Of a stretch of 24,973 nucleotides of DNA, positions 1 through 7,025 are shown piece after piece. Source of the stretch: Deltaproteobacteria bacterium (GTDB taxonomy: Bacteria; Desulfobacterota_B; Binatia; UBA9968); contig VBKY01000147.1 in NCBI GenBank assembly GCA_005879255.1, positions 1 through 24,973 on the forward strand, given 5' to 3'. Under the pieces are notes generated by a model. The model was given only the letters and a program-made list of their open reading frames with translations, did not search any database and was not told the DNA's origin. The stretch's first letter is position 1, and each line of letters opens with the position of its first letter. Made by a program: the position numbers and the translations under genes.

Positions 1-118
1 CGTGTGCTTTAGGTTCTCTTTGCTACTATTCACTTTAGCCTCCTCTCCGTTGAGCCACGAGCGGTTCACCGGATTGGAGGCTTTCTCTCGATTGCCGTAA
101 ATGTCAAACTTTCTCAGT

Positions 119-137
119 CCCCCAGCAAAGCTGGGGG
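119..137. other. Perfect 8-bp GC-rich hairpin in the left flank
   Basis: CCCCCAGC and GCTGGGGG pair perfectly around an AAA loop. On the plus strand the stem is followed by TTTA, and on the minus strand by ACTGAGAAAG, so neither side has a convincing U-tract. It lies about 150 bases beyond the stop of the TPR gene. It could be an imperfect terminator, a REP-like palindrome or a hairpin from the end of an IS200/IS605-type element. A second, looser inverted repeat (AGCCTCC at 37-43, GGAGGCT at 76-82) lies next to it. I see no convincing gene in 1-285. Confidence 0.45.
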
Positions 138-285
138 TTTACCCTCGATTAATTACAAACGCCGAGCTTCTGCTAAAAATGTCAGCAACGGATGATGGCT
201 CGGTCGCCGGGGCTTCCTAGAAGGGTACCCTTTCAAACTCCCTTCGTCCTCCCGATACCGACAAAACACCGTCAAATCCACCGGG

Positions 286-2475
286 CTATTTCGAACCCAG
301 CGACTCAAGAAGTTTTTTCGCCTCCGCAGCCTCCGGGAAATTCTGGCCCAATGCGACTGCCTTCTGGACGCTTTCTCGGGCGAGTTTTTCCTCACCGTTC
401 TTATCGTGGGCAAGAGCAAGGTGATAGAGAACCGTTGGATTTTGGCCTTTGAATTTTTCATCGCTCTCCTTCAAAAAGGCAATCGCGGTCGCATATATCC
501 CCTTTTTGAAATGGATCCAGCCCAAGGTGTCGGCGACACCAGGATCATTGGGGTTTGCCTCGCGCGCTTTCTGCGCCAAAGTAAGCGCGACATCCAGATT
601 GCCGCCGTGCTGGGAGTAATTGTAAGCGAGATTGTTTGCCGCAGGGGCAAAGTTTTTATTCAGGTCGAGTACTTTTTGATAATACCCGTTGGCTTTCTGC
701 GGCTGCTTCTTCATGTCGTAGAGCATACCGACCATCATCAGCGGCTGGATCGCTTTGGGATTTGTCTTAATTACTTTTTCATACTGATCGATTGCGGTAT
801 CGAATTGCTTTTGTGCGGCATAAGCGGTACCGATCAGGAAATATGCAGAGGAGAGGTCCGGGTTCAGATGAACCGCCTTCTCGAGATACTCAATACCCCT
901 CGCGTATTCCTTAATGCGGATACTCAGCTGCCCCAGCAGCTGATATATGGCAGCGTGGTTTTTAGCCTTACTTAGTTGCTGTTCGATGCGTTGAAAAGCC
1001 GCCTTCGGGTTGCCTTGCAATTGATAAACCTGAGCCATGGAACTAAGAGCGTCGATACGGTTGGGGTCGAGTGTCAAAGCCTGTTCGTATTCCTTCAAAG
1101 CCTCAGGATAATTTTTTTTAACAGCATAGACGGCCGCCATATTGATATGCGCCGCGGGATTTTTTGGGTTGACTTTCTGGGCCTGTTGAAACGTCGTCAA
1201 CGCCTGATCGGTCGTCCCTTTCCTTATGGCGATTGCGCCCTTCATCAATAGCGCGTCTTCATTGTTCGGTTGAACCCTCAAGACCTTTTCAACTTCCTCC
1301 GCGGCCAGCTCATGGTCTCCTGAAGCGAGATGAAGTTGCCCTAAAGTAATCTTCGGCTCGATCCAATTAGGTGCTAATTCGGCAGCTTTAGCGATGCTCT
1401 TTTTTGCTTCGTTGATCTCGTTTTGTCGTATCTGCGCTTGCCCGAGAAAATAAAACCCGAATGGGAATTGCGGCGCATCACGTGTCACAGCGTAAAGATC
1501 TTCAATCGCCTTTTTTGGATCATTTTCGATTAGATTTAACCGACCGCGAAAAAACAGGCCATCTTTATCACCCGGATTGGCCTTGAGAATATCATCCACA
1601 TACTGCCGGGCCTGTTTACGCTCGTTTTTGGCCAAATAGAGCTCGGTGAGGCGCTTCTTCGCAATGATCGAATCGGGCTTTTTCTTAACCAGATCCTGAT
1701 ACAACTTTTCCAGATCATCAAAGCGCCGCCTACTGGAGTAAAAGTTCCCCAATATATGAAGCAATGCTTCATTCTCAGGATCCCCCTGGGTCGCCAATAG
1801 CAATTCCTGCTCGGCTTTTTCCTGATTGCCCGTGCCAGCGTAAAGCTGCGCCAAGGCCACCCGTGCACGGTGGAACTTAGGATCGATCTCAAGCGTTTTG
1901 CGATAAGCCGACTCCGCGGCTGGATAATCTCTTTTAGCCGCATACACCTGACCGATGTCGAAATGGATCGCTGCCTGGTTGGGTTCCTTGTTCAGCGCTG
2001 CTTCGAGCTCTTGAATCGCCATATCCGGCTGCTTCTCAGCCATCGCGATCTGCGCCGCGAGATAATGTCCTTCTTTGGCCTCTTTGTCTTGTTGGCGAAT
2101 TTTTTCCAACTCTTCCTTAGCGCGCTTTGTGTCCTTACTTGCCGCATGCATTACGGCGAACTGGTAGCGCGCTTTGATGAAATCAGGCTTTAAATCCGTA
2201 GCACGTACTAGTTCTCGATAACCCGCACGTACGTCGCCCTGCTTGAGCAAGGCCATGCCGAACTCATAATGAACCTCGGCCGAATTCGGATCCGCGCGTA
2301 ATGCATTCCGATATTCAATGATTGCCTCGTTGATTTTCGCTTCAGCCAAATATGCTTTTGCTTTCTTAAGCGCTCGATCGCGTTTGACTTCAGGAGATCC
2401 GCCGAACTGGGTGTACGCGACCACTCCGCCACCGAGCAGGAGCAGCGCAACTATGCCGAGAAGGATTTTTCTCAT
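286..2475 (-). CDS. Membrane-anchored TPR-repeat protein of the exosortase/EPS locus
   Basis: This 729-residue protein has an N-terminal hydrophobic segment (about residues 4-24), then tandem tetratricopeptide repeats from about residue 35 to the C-terminus, roughly 20 by length. TPR arrays form superhelical scaffolds for protein-protein contacts, here probably periplasmic and tied to EPS assembly or export. Large TPR proteins (TIGR02917/PrsT type) are regular members of PEP-CTERM/exosortase loci, but those are usually lipoproteins. This one has no cysteine anywhere, so no lipobox, and must be held by its N-terminal helix if it is anchored at all. The ATG at 2475 is preceded by a strong GAGGAAAG ribosome site. 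It starts 37 bases after the epimerase stop and is the last gene of the minus-strand unit. The TPR assignment is firm; the partner proteins are unknown. Confidence 0.88.
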   Translation of the reverse strand: MRKILLGIVALLLLGGGVVAYTQFGGSPEVKRDRALKKAKAYLAEAKINEAIIEYRNALRADPNSAEVHYEFGMALLKQGDVRAGYRELVRATDLKPDFIKARYQFAVMHAASKDTKRAKEELEKIRQQDKEAKEGHYLAAQIAMAEKQPDMAIQELEAALNKEPNQAAIHFDIGQVYAAKRDYPAAESAYRKTLEIDPKFHRARVALAQLYAGTGNQEKAEQELLLATQGDPENEALLHILGNFYSSRRRFDDLEKLYQDLVKKKPDSIIAKKRLTELYLAKNERKQARQYVDDILKANPGDKDGLFFRGRLNLIENDPKKAIEDLYAVTRDAPQFPFGFYFLGQAQIRQNEINEAKKSIAKAAELAPNWIEPKITLGQLHLASGDHELAAEEVEKVLRVQPNNEDALLMKGAIAIRKGTTDQALTTFQQAQKVNPKNPAAHINMAAVYAVKKNYPEALKEYEQALTLDPNRIDALSSMAQVYQLQGNPKAAFQRIEQQLSKAKNHAAIYQLLGQLSIRIKEYARGIEYLEKAVHLNPDLSSAYFLIGTAYAAQKQFDTAIDQYEKVIKTNPKAIQPLMMVGMLYDMKKQPQKANGYYQKVLDLNKNFAPAANNLAYNYSQHGGNLDVALTLAQKAREANPNDPGVADTLGWIHFKKGIYATAIAFLKESDEKFKGQNPTVLYHLALAHDKNGEEKLARESVQKAVALGQNFPEAAEAKKLLESLGSK

Positions 2476-2512
2476 CGACTTTCCTCTATGCTAAAATTCA
2501 TGACATCAAGAA

Positions 2513-3457
2513 TTACTTCGCAATCATATTCTTGTAGGCAGCAACCGTTCGGCGCAGCCCTTCTTCGACCGTGATTTTGGGTTGGTAGTGCAATATCGCT
2601 TTTGCCCGCTCGATGTCGGCTAACGAATGGCGCACGTCGCTCGCCTTGGGCGCCGCATGGATCACCTGGGCATTGATCCCAAGTTGTTGTTCGAGAAGCG
2701 TAACCAAGCGATTGAGTGTGATACGCTCGCCGCAACCGATGTTACACATCGTGCCGGCCGCATTGGGCGCTTTGAGCGCCAGAAGATTGGCCTCGACAAC
2801 GTTGTCTATAAACGTGAAGTCACGCGATTGCTCGCCGTCGCCATGGATCGTGATCGGCTGGTTGGCCAGCAAGCGCGTGATGAATTTTGGAATAACTGCG
2901 GAATACTCCGAGTGGGGATCTTGCTGGGGACCGAAGACATTGAAATACCTCAAGCAGACCGTCTCTACACCGTATAGATCGTGATACAGTTTGCAGTACC
3001 GCTCCCCAACCAGTTTTTGCAAAGCATAAGGTGAAAGCGGGTTGGGCGGCATGTCCTCGTGCTTTGGAAGTACCTCCGTGTCGCCGTAAGCGGACGACGA
3101 CGCCGCGAAGACAATTCTACGGATTTGGACCTTACGGCAGGCTTCAAGGAGATTGATGGTCGCGGTGACATTAGCTCGATTGGTGGCAACGGGATCCGCC
3201 ACCGAGCGCTGCACCGACGGCACAGCCGCTTGATGAAGCACAAAATCCACACCGTCGACTACTTCTCGAGCTATCACTTCTTCGGCCAAGTCGCCTTTGA
3301 CAAATTGAATCGCCGAGCGCAGCGGTTCGAGGCGACGCGCCTCTCCCGTAGAAAGATTATCCACAACCCGAACCTCGGCCCCATCATCGACCAACCGTTT
3401 AACGATGTGTGAGCCGATAAATCCGGCTCCGCCGGTGACCAAAAATTTATTCCCCAT
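2513..3457 (-). CDS. NAD-dependent nucleotide-sugar epimerase (SDR, WbpP/GalE-like)
   Basis: This is an extended short-chain dehydrogenase/reductase of 314 residues. It has the Rossmann motif TGGAGFIG at 8-15, the SSSAYGD segment at 120-126 and the catalytic pair Tyr144-x3-Lys148 (YALQK). The blocks YFNVFGPQQDP, the GDGEQSRDFTF segment and DVRHSLADI closely match WbpP-type UDP-GlcNAc/GalNAc 4-epimerases. UDP-glucose or UDP-glucuronate 4-epimerase activity cannot be excluded from sequence. It would interconvert a cytoplasmic nucleotide sugar used for the polysaccharide. I chose the ATG at 3457 because GAAGAG lies 7 bases upstream; an in-frame TTG at 3472 is possible but would place that site inside the gene. 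It sits between the exosortase and TPR genes. Confidence 0.9.
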   Translation of the reverse strand: MGNKFLVTGGAGFIGSHIVKRLVDDGAEVRVVDNLSTGEARRLEPLRSAIQFVKGDLAEEVIAREVVDGVDFVLHQAAVPSVQRSVADPVATNRANVTATINLLEACRKVQIRRIVFAASSSAYGDTEVLPKHEDMPPNPLSPYALQKLVGERYCKLYHDLYGVETVCLRYFNVFGPQQDPHSEYSAVIPKFITRLLANQPITIHGDGEQSRDFTFIDNVVEANLLALKAPNAAGTMCNIGCGERITLNRLVTLLEQQLGINAQVIHAAPKASDVRHSLADIERAKAILHYQPKITVEEGLRRTVAAYKNMIAK

Positions 3458-3534
3458 CAAATGACTCTTCAAATAAACATTGCCGACTCGGCGTATCCTA
3501 GAGCCCGCAGGATCGTCATGCAGATAGTAACTAT

Positions 3535-5106
3535 TTATGCCGGAAGAATTTTTGTGAGTCGAGAATAGAGTTGAACACTCAGCAGTCGGAGCCGTTCTTG
3601 TGCTTGTTCGACCGACTCTCCATCTAACAAGGGAGTAGCGATTCTGACCACTGCTCCATCCGTCCGTCGTTCAAGGAAAGCCCTCTGAAGCTGACGAATT
3701 CTATTTTCGAATTCTCCTGAAAATGTGTCTTCTGCGATCTGGTACCAATATATTACTAAGCGCGCCGAATTTCCTTTGCGAGTTAGCATCCAGGTACCAC
3801 GAATCGACGTGTCGCCAGCGACTTCCACATTCGCGGGTTTGAGCCAAACCGAATTCCAATGCTCGGGAAAATTGATCTTGGGAGATCCGAGCCGAATACC
3901 CCCGGCTTGTTCGCCTCGATAGCCAACGAAAACTTCAATGGGATTCTCGTCTTGTGAAGTCGTGACCACTGATAATGCCTCATCAGCATTCGCGTCTTGG
4001 TAAAGATCTGGGAATTTTGATTGGACTAAGCCATGCGTTTCAGGGCTCACGAGCAAGCGCAAATCAGAATTGAGGTGCATCTTTTGCCCATTACCGAGCG
4101 AGTTCGCCAAGATCAGCGTCGCGGTAAAAACAAATATGCAGACCCCATGCGGCAGCCAGCTCGAGACCACAGACGTATCTCTCGAATCGAAATCCGCGGC
4201 AATCTCATTTCTTCCAGCATCGCGCACCACCGTTAGCGAAAACTTTCGGCGCAAGAGCTCGCCGGTCGAAATCAGCATCAGCAGCGCTAATAGAAAAACG
4301 GTCGTTCCAGTGAGCCAGTGGAAAGTCGATTGAAACACAATGGCGCCAAGGTTATAAGCCAACACGGCGATCACTACGATGCGAATCAAGTTGGCAGCCA
4401 TGGCAAACGGGAAAGTGCACACTGCTAGAAAAACTTTCAAACTGGCCCGTATCGGCAGGAAATAGGCGTAGACAGTACCCAAAGCAAATAGCGCAAACAC
4501 CGAGGACATACCGCTGCAGACATCGGCAACCTCCAGGGTCATGTTTGGTAAGTGAATGAAATAGGCCTCGACAAATACCGGGATGCCGAGAAATTCAAGA
4601 ATATTCGCGCCATGGGCCGCGTCCAGATAACGTAGATGATATGTCAGGTTTTTAATGAGTACGTAAGGAGGGGGGATCATCAACATGAGATAAAGGAGCG
4701 GGAACCAAAGAGGTTTGAAAAACTCCCTGCCCAGCAGTAGATAGAATGTGCTGGCCAGCGCCATAATCATCGACACTCGCGTGGAGAACACGTCTCCGAT
4801 GGCCTGTCCGATAAGTCCCAACAGCAGCGCGATTAACAAAGGGAAGGCTGCCCAAAAAGACGGCTTTGGTGAAATCAATTTGAGGCGATCTCGGCTTTGC
4901 CAGACCAGATAAGCAGCGATAAATGGAACCAGGAACCCGTATGAAAAAGTCTCATACCGGTACCAGTCGGCGACCAGTTCCGCGACAACACGGCCGTAAA
5001 ACAACGCGAACAACAAAACGATCGCGAGCCACTTGGCCCATCGGAGAATAGTCAAATTGCTAAATCTAAAACTGATCCTTCGAGGAGTAACGGCGTTATC
5101 AATCAT
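3535..5106 (-). CDS. xrtA: Exosortase A with C-terminal EpsI domain
   Basis: This polytopic inner-membrane protein (523 residues from ATG 5106) has about eight hydrophobic segments, then a soluble C-terminal region of the EpsI (DUF3485) type. Exosortases are transpeptidase-like enzymes that recognise PEP-CTERM tails. The expected triad is visible: Cys197 in ADVCSGMSS, Arg242 in ANLIRIV and His263 in FHWLTG. The fused EpsI domain (about 310-515) and the surrounding exosortase-A-associated families point to the XrtA subclass. The start is uncertain. ATG 5106 begins 17 bases after the dehydrogenase stop; an in-frame TTG at 5133 would overlap that gene by 10 bases, and neither has a clear ribosome site. 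Tight packing suggests co-transcription with algD. No PEP-CTERM substrate is encoded in the window. Confidence 0.93.
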   Translation of the reverse strand: MIDNAVTPRRISFRFSNLTILRWAKWLAIVLLFALFYGRVVAELVADWYRYETFSYGFLVPFIAAYLVWQSRDRLKLISPKPSFWAAFPLLIALLLGLIGQAIGDVFSTRVSMIMALASTFYLLLGREFFKPLWFPLLYLMLMIPPPYVLIKNLTYHLRYLDAAHGANILEFLGIPVFVEAYFIHLPNMTLEVADVCSGMSSVFALFALGTVYAYFLPIRASLKVFLAVCTFPFAMAANLIRIVVIAVLAYNLGAIVFQSTFHWLTGTTVFLLALLMLISTGELLRRKFSLTVVRDAGRNEIAADFDSRDTSVVSSWLPHGVCIFVFTATLILANSLGNGQKMHLNSDLRLLVSPETHGLVQSKFPDLYQDANADEALSVVTTSQDENPIEVFVGYRGEQAGGIRLGSPKINFPEHWNSVWLKPANVEVAGDTSIRGTWMLTRKGNSARLVIYWYQIAEDTFSGEFENRIRQLQRAFLERRTDGAVVRIATPLLDGESVEQAQERLRLLSVQLYSRLTKILPA

Positions 5107-5123
5107 GGTGTCGAGGAAGAACG

Positions 5124-6434
5124 TTACCAGCAAATGCCGCGGTATGCAGAAGGAGTTTGCTCCAGTCCAAAGAATCGCGCCAGATCCAACACGCGCACGT
5201 TACCATTTAAGCGCATCAGCTTGTCCTTGAGTCCGTCATAGCGATGACCCAAGATGATGAATTCATTTTCGGCCATTAGCTCGTCAAACGAATCACAAAG
5301 CAATCGACCGATGTGCGGCAGTTGTTCCTCAATAAATATCTTATTTGCGCCAACCAAATTATTTAGCACGAGGTTGGGATCATAGATTCTCAAATCAATG
5401 CCCTTTCCGATCAATGCCTCGGACAAGCTCACGAGGGGACTCTCGCGCAGATCATCCGTACCGGGTTTGAAAGTAAGTCCGACCATACCAACTTTCTTCA
5501 CGCCACTATCCACCACGAAATCAATTGCTCGCTGAATCTGCAACTGGTTACTCTGCGCCACTCCGGTCAGGAGCGGAGTTTGCACGTCAAGAGTTTTGGC
5601 TTGGTAGAGTAGCGCCCTGAGATCCTTCGGTAAACAGGACCCGCCAAAGGCAAAACCCGGCTTGAGATAGGCCGGCGAAATGTTCAGTTTGGTATCACGG
5701 CAAAACAGATCCATGACTTCGTGGCTATCGACACCGACAGCCTGACAGATACTGCCAATTTCATTGGCGAAGGTGATTTTTAACGCGTGAAACGTGTTGC
5801 ACACGTATTTCAGCATTTCCGCCGTTTTTATCGTGGTGTGGCAAACCGGACCGGTTCCCTCATAAAGCTTTTCTAAGAGAAAACCATCCGTGCCCTCGGC
5901 GTTACCGATAACGACGAAGGGCGGATTGTCGAAATCATGCAATGCGGAACTTTCGCGCAGAAATTCTGGGTTGGTATGGACGGTAAAATCGATTCCAGCT
6001 TTTTTTCCCGAACTATTTTGTAGCGCCGGAATCAGCATACTTTCAGTTGTACCCGGCAGCACCGTACTTCTGATCGCGACGACATGATTACCATTTTTCC
6101 GCTTGATTCCCTCGCCGACCTCCGTGATCGCGCTAAGTAGATGCCTATAATCGAAACTGCCATTCTTCTTGGCCGGGGTACCGACACAGACTAAGGAAAG
6201 ATCAGTTTCAACCACCGCCGCAGCCCCATTGGCGGTTGCGCGCATTCTACCGGCGCGCACGCTTTCCGCCACTAATTCGACAAGGCCCTTTTCGAGAACC
6301 GGCGCTTCTCCGCGATTGACCATCTGAACTTTCTGTTGATTGACGTCCACGCCTACAACATAGTTGTCACGGCGACTCAGCGCCGCCGCCGTCACACAAC
6401 CCACATAACCCATACCAAAAACGCTTATTTTCAT
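5124..6434 (-). CDS. algD: GDP-mannose 6-dehydrogenase (AlgD family)
   Basis: This UDP-glucose/GDP-mannose dehydrogenase family protein has 436 residues, the length of Pseudomonas AlgD. It shows the N-terminal NAD motif FGMGYVG at 6-12, CVGTP at 83-87, the TNPEFLRES substrate segment and the catalytic Cys267 in FAFGGSCLPKD. AlgD hallmarks are CVGTPAKKNGSFD, the GTDDLRESPLV segment and the C-terminal GICW, so GDP-mannose is preferred over UDP-glucose as the substrate call. The product, GDP-mannuronate, is a sugar donor for uronic-acid polymers such as alginate. The ATG at 6434 follows GGAAGAAGG almost directly. It is first in the minus-strand unit, with a sigma-54 promoter and a possible TATAAT promoter upstream. 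The rest of the alginate machinery is absent from the window, so the polymer need not be alginate. Confidence 0.9.
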   Translation of the reverse strand: MKISVFGMGYVGCVTAAALSRRDNYVVGVDVNQQKVQMVNRGEAPVLEKGLVELVAESVRAGRMRATANGAAAVVETDLSLVCVGTPAKKNGSFDYRHLLSAITEVGEGIKRKNGNHVVAIRSTVLPGTTESMLIPALQNSSGKKAGIDFTVHTNPEFLRESSALHDFDNPPFVVIGNAEGTDGFLLEKLYEGTGPVCHTTIKTAEMLKYVCNTFHALKITFANEIGSICQAVGVDSHEVMDLFCRDTKLNISPAYLKPGFAFGGSCLPKDLRALLYQAKTLDVQTPLLTGVAQSNQLQIQRAIDFVVDSGVKKVGMVGLTFKPGTDDLRESPLVSLSEALIGKGIDLRIYDPNLVLNNLVGANKIFIEEQLPHIGRLLCDSFDELMAENEFIILGHRYDGLKDKLMRLNGNVRVLDLARFFGLEQTPSAYRGICW

Positions 6435-6505
6435 CCTTCTTCCATTATCCTTTTTACGGCTCTTCCCCTTAGCAATACCTTACGGTCGGAAGCAAATTTT
6501 TAGGA

Positions 6506-6536
6506 ATTATAGCTCATCCTAACATACTTAATCCAA
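6506..6536 (-). promoter_or_regulatory. Possible sigma-70 promoter in the algD leader
   Basis: Reading on the minus strand, a perfect TATAAT lies at 6511-6506 and TTGGAT at 6536-6531 could be a weak -35 box. The 19-base spacing is longer than ideal. If real, it would give a short leader of about 65 bases for algD and basal expression independent of sigma-54. Confidence 0.35.
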
Positions 6537-6656
6537 AGAATCGGGATGTCCTGCCACAAGAGCGCCCGGGCTCACCTCTCATTCTTAGAAGTGTCTCCAA
6601 GAACTACAGGAAATCACAGCATTTATTGGTCCATTGGAGCTGGCGTTTAAATACTG

Positions 6657-6672
6657 AGCAACCGACATGCCA
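6657..6672 (-). promoter_or_regulatory. Sigma-54 (-24/-12) promoter for algD-exosortase operon
   Basis: On the minus strand TGGCAT (6672-6667), five bases, then TTGCT (6661-6657) match the RpoN consensus TGGCAC-N5-TTGCW. The invariant GG and GC are separated by exactly 10 bases. Transcription would begin near 6646, giving a leader of about 210 bases before the algD ATG at 6434. A bacterial enhancer-binding protein would be required. In exosortase systems the PrsK/PrsR pair is the known partner of RpoN, but neither gene is in the window. Confidence 0.72.
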
Positions 6673-6749
6673 CCCTAGTAATCAAGATGCGACTATTTTC
6701 GTTGGCCCTTCTTCACAGATTTGAACATCAAAACCGTGTATTCCCCGAA

Positions 6750-6759
6750 AGCACGTGCT
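6750..6759. promoter_or_regulatory. 10-bp palindrome AGCACGTGCT between divergent promoters
   Basis: This perfect palindrome lies in the 129-base gap between the two divergent sigma-54 -24 boxes. It is about 43 bases from the plus-strand box and 77 from the minus-strand box. Its position would suit a shared activator or repressor site. No known regulator site is recognised, and a single 10-bp palindrome could be chance. Confidence 0.25.
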
Positions 6760-6801
6760 CATAAGCTTCAGATTTACATGCATATTTTTCGTCGGATCGA
6801 T

Positions 6802-6817
6802 TGGCACTGCGCTTGCT
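6802..6817 (+). promoter_or_regulatory. Sigma-54 (-24/-12) promoter for the riboswitch-controlled secreted protein
   Basis: TGGCAC (6802-6807), five bases, then TTGCT (6813-6817) is an essentially perfect RpoN promoter with GG and GC 10 bases apart. The start site would be near 6828, about 20 bases before the c-di-GMP-I aptamer, so the transcript begins just ahead of the riboswitch. That spacing supports both calls. It needs an ATP-dependent enhancer-binding activator, which is not encoded here. Confidence 0.8.
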
Positions 6818-6845
6818 CGTTACTGATGACCGAATCCCGAAATGG

Positions 6846-6960
6846 GTTTCCGAAAAAGGCAAACCAACCGAAAGGCTGGGACGCAAAGCTTCTGGCCTAA
6901 CTCCTGAACTGTTGGCTCCAGCCACGAACTTCAGGACAAGGTAGCAGGGCCGCCGGAAGG
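6846..6960 (+). ncRNA. Cyclic di-GMP-I (GEMM-I) riboswitch aptamer
   Basis: The conserved GEMM-I core is present in order. GGCAAACC (6858-6865) is followed by a GAAA tetraloop (6870-6873) capping a short stem, then GGGACGCAAAGC (6878-6889) and GGCCTAA (6894-6900) as the tetraloop-receptor strand. An extended arm follows, closed by CTCCTGAA and TTCAGGA with an inner TGGCT/AGCCA hairpin, and then GGTAGCAGGGC (6940-6950). The closing stem pairs TTCCG (6848-6852) with CGGAA (6954-6958). This class binds cyclic di-GMP and commonly controls matrix, motility and surface genes. It lies between a sigma-54 start near 6828 and the GTG start at 7026. Confidence 0.93.
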
Positions 6961-6993
6961 ACACACACTGCCCGCTCAGTTTGTGCAACTTCC
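6955..6993 (+). promoter_or_regulatory. Hairpin mutually exclusive with riboswitch closing stem (expression platform)
   Basis: GGAAG (6955-6959) can pair with CTTCC (6989-6993). Inside this, CACACACTG (6962-6970) pairs with CAGTTTGTG (6977-6985) apart from one C-U mismatch, around the loop CCCGCT. The outer strand is the same GGAA that closes the aptamer stem, so the two structures compete. A T-run (TTTTT) lies some 14 bases after the hairpin rather than directly behind it. Whether it acts on transcription or on access to the GGGGG ribosome site near 7016-7020 is open. Confidence 0.55.
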
Positions 6994-7025
6994 TCTGTTC
7001 CAGATTTTTCATAGCAGGGGGTAAT

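Noticed and set aside
1..141. Open minus-strand frame running to the left edge (about 46 codons after a TAA)
   Set aside because: No ATG near its beginning, no recognisable motif, and it includes the hairpin. It could be the 5' part of a gene outside the window but cannot be supported from here.
6981..7025. TTG start extending the mosaic secreted protein upstream
   Set aside because: It lies within the hairpin next to the riboswitch, lacks a ribosome site, and would place a cysteine-rich leader ahead of a normal signal peptide. GTG 7026 has GGGGG just upstream.
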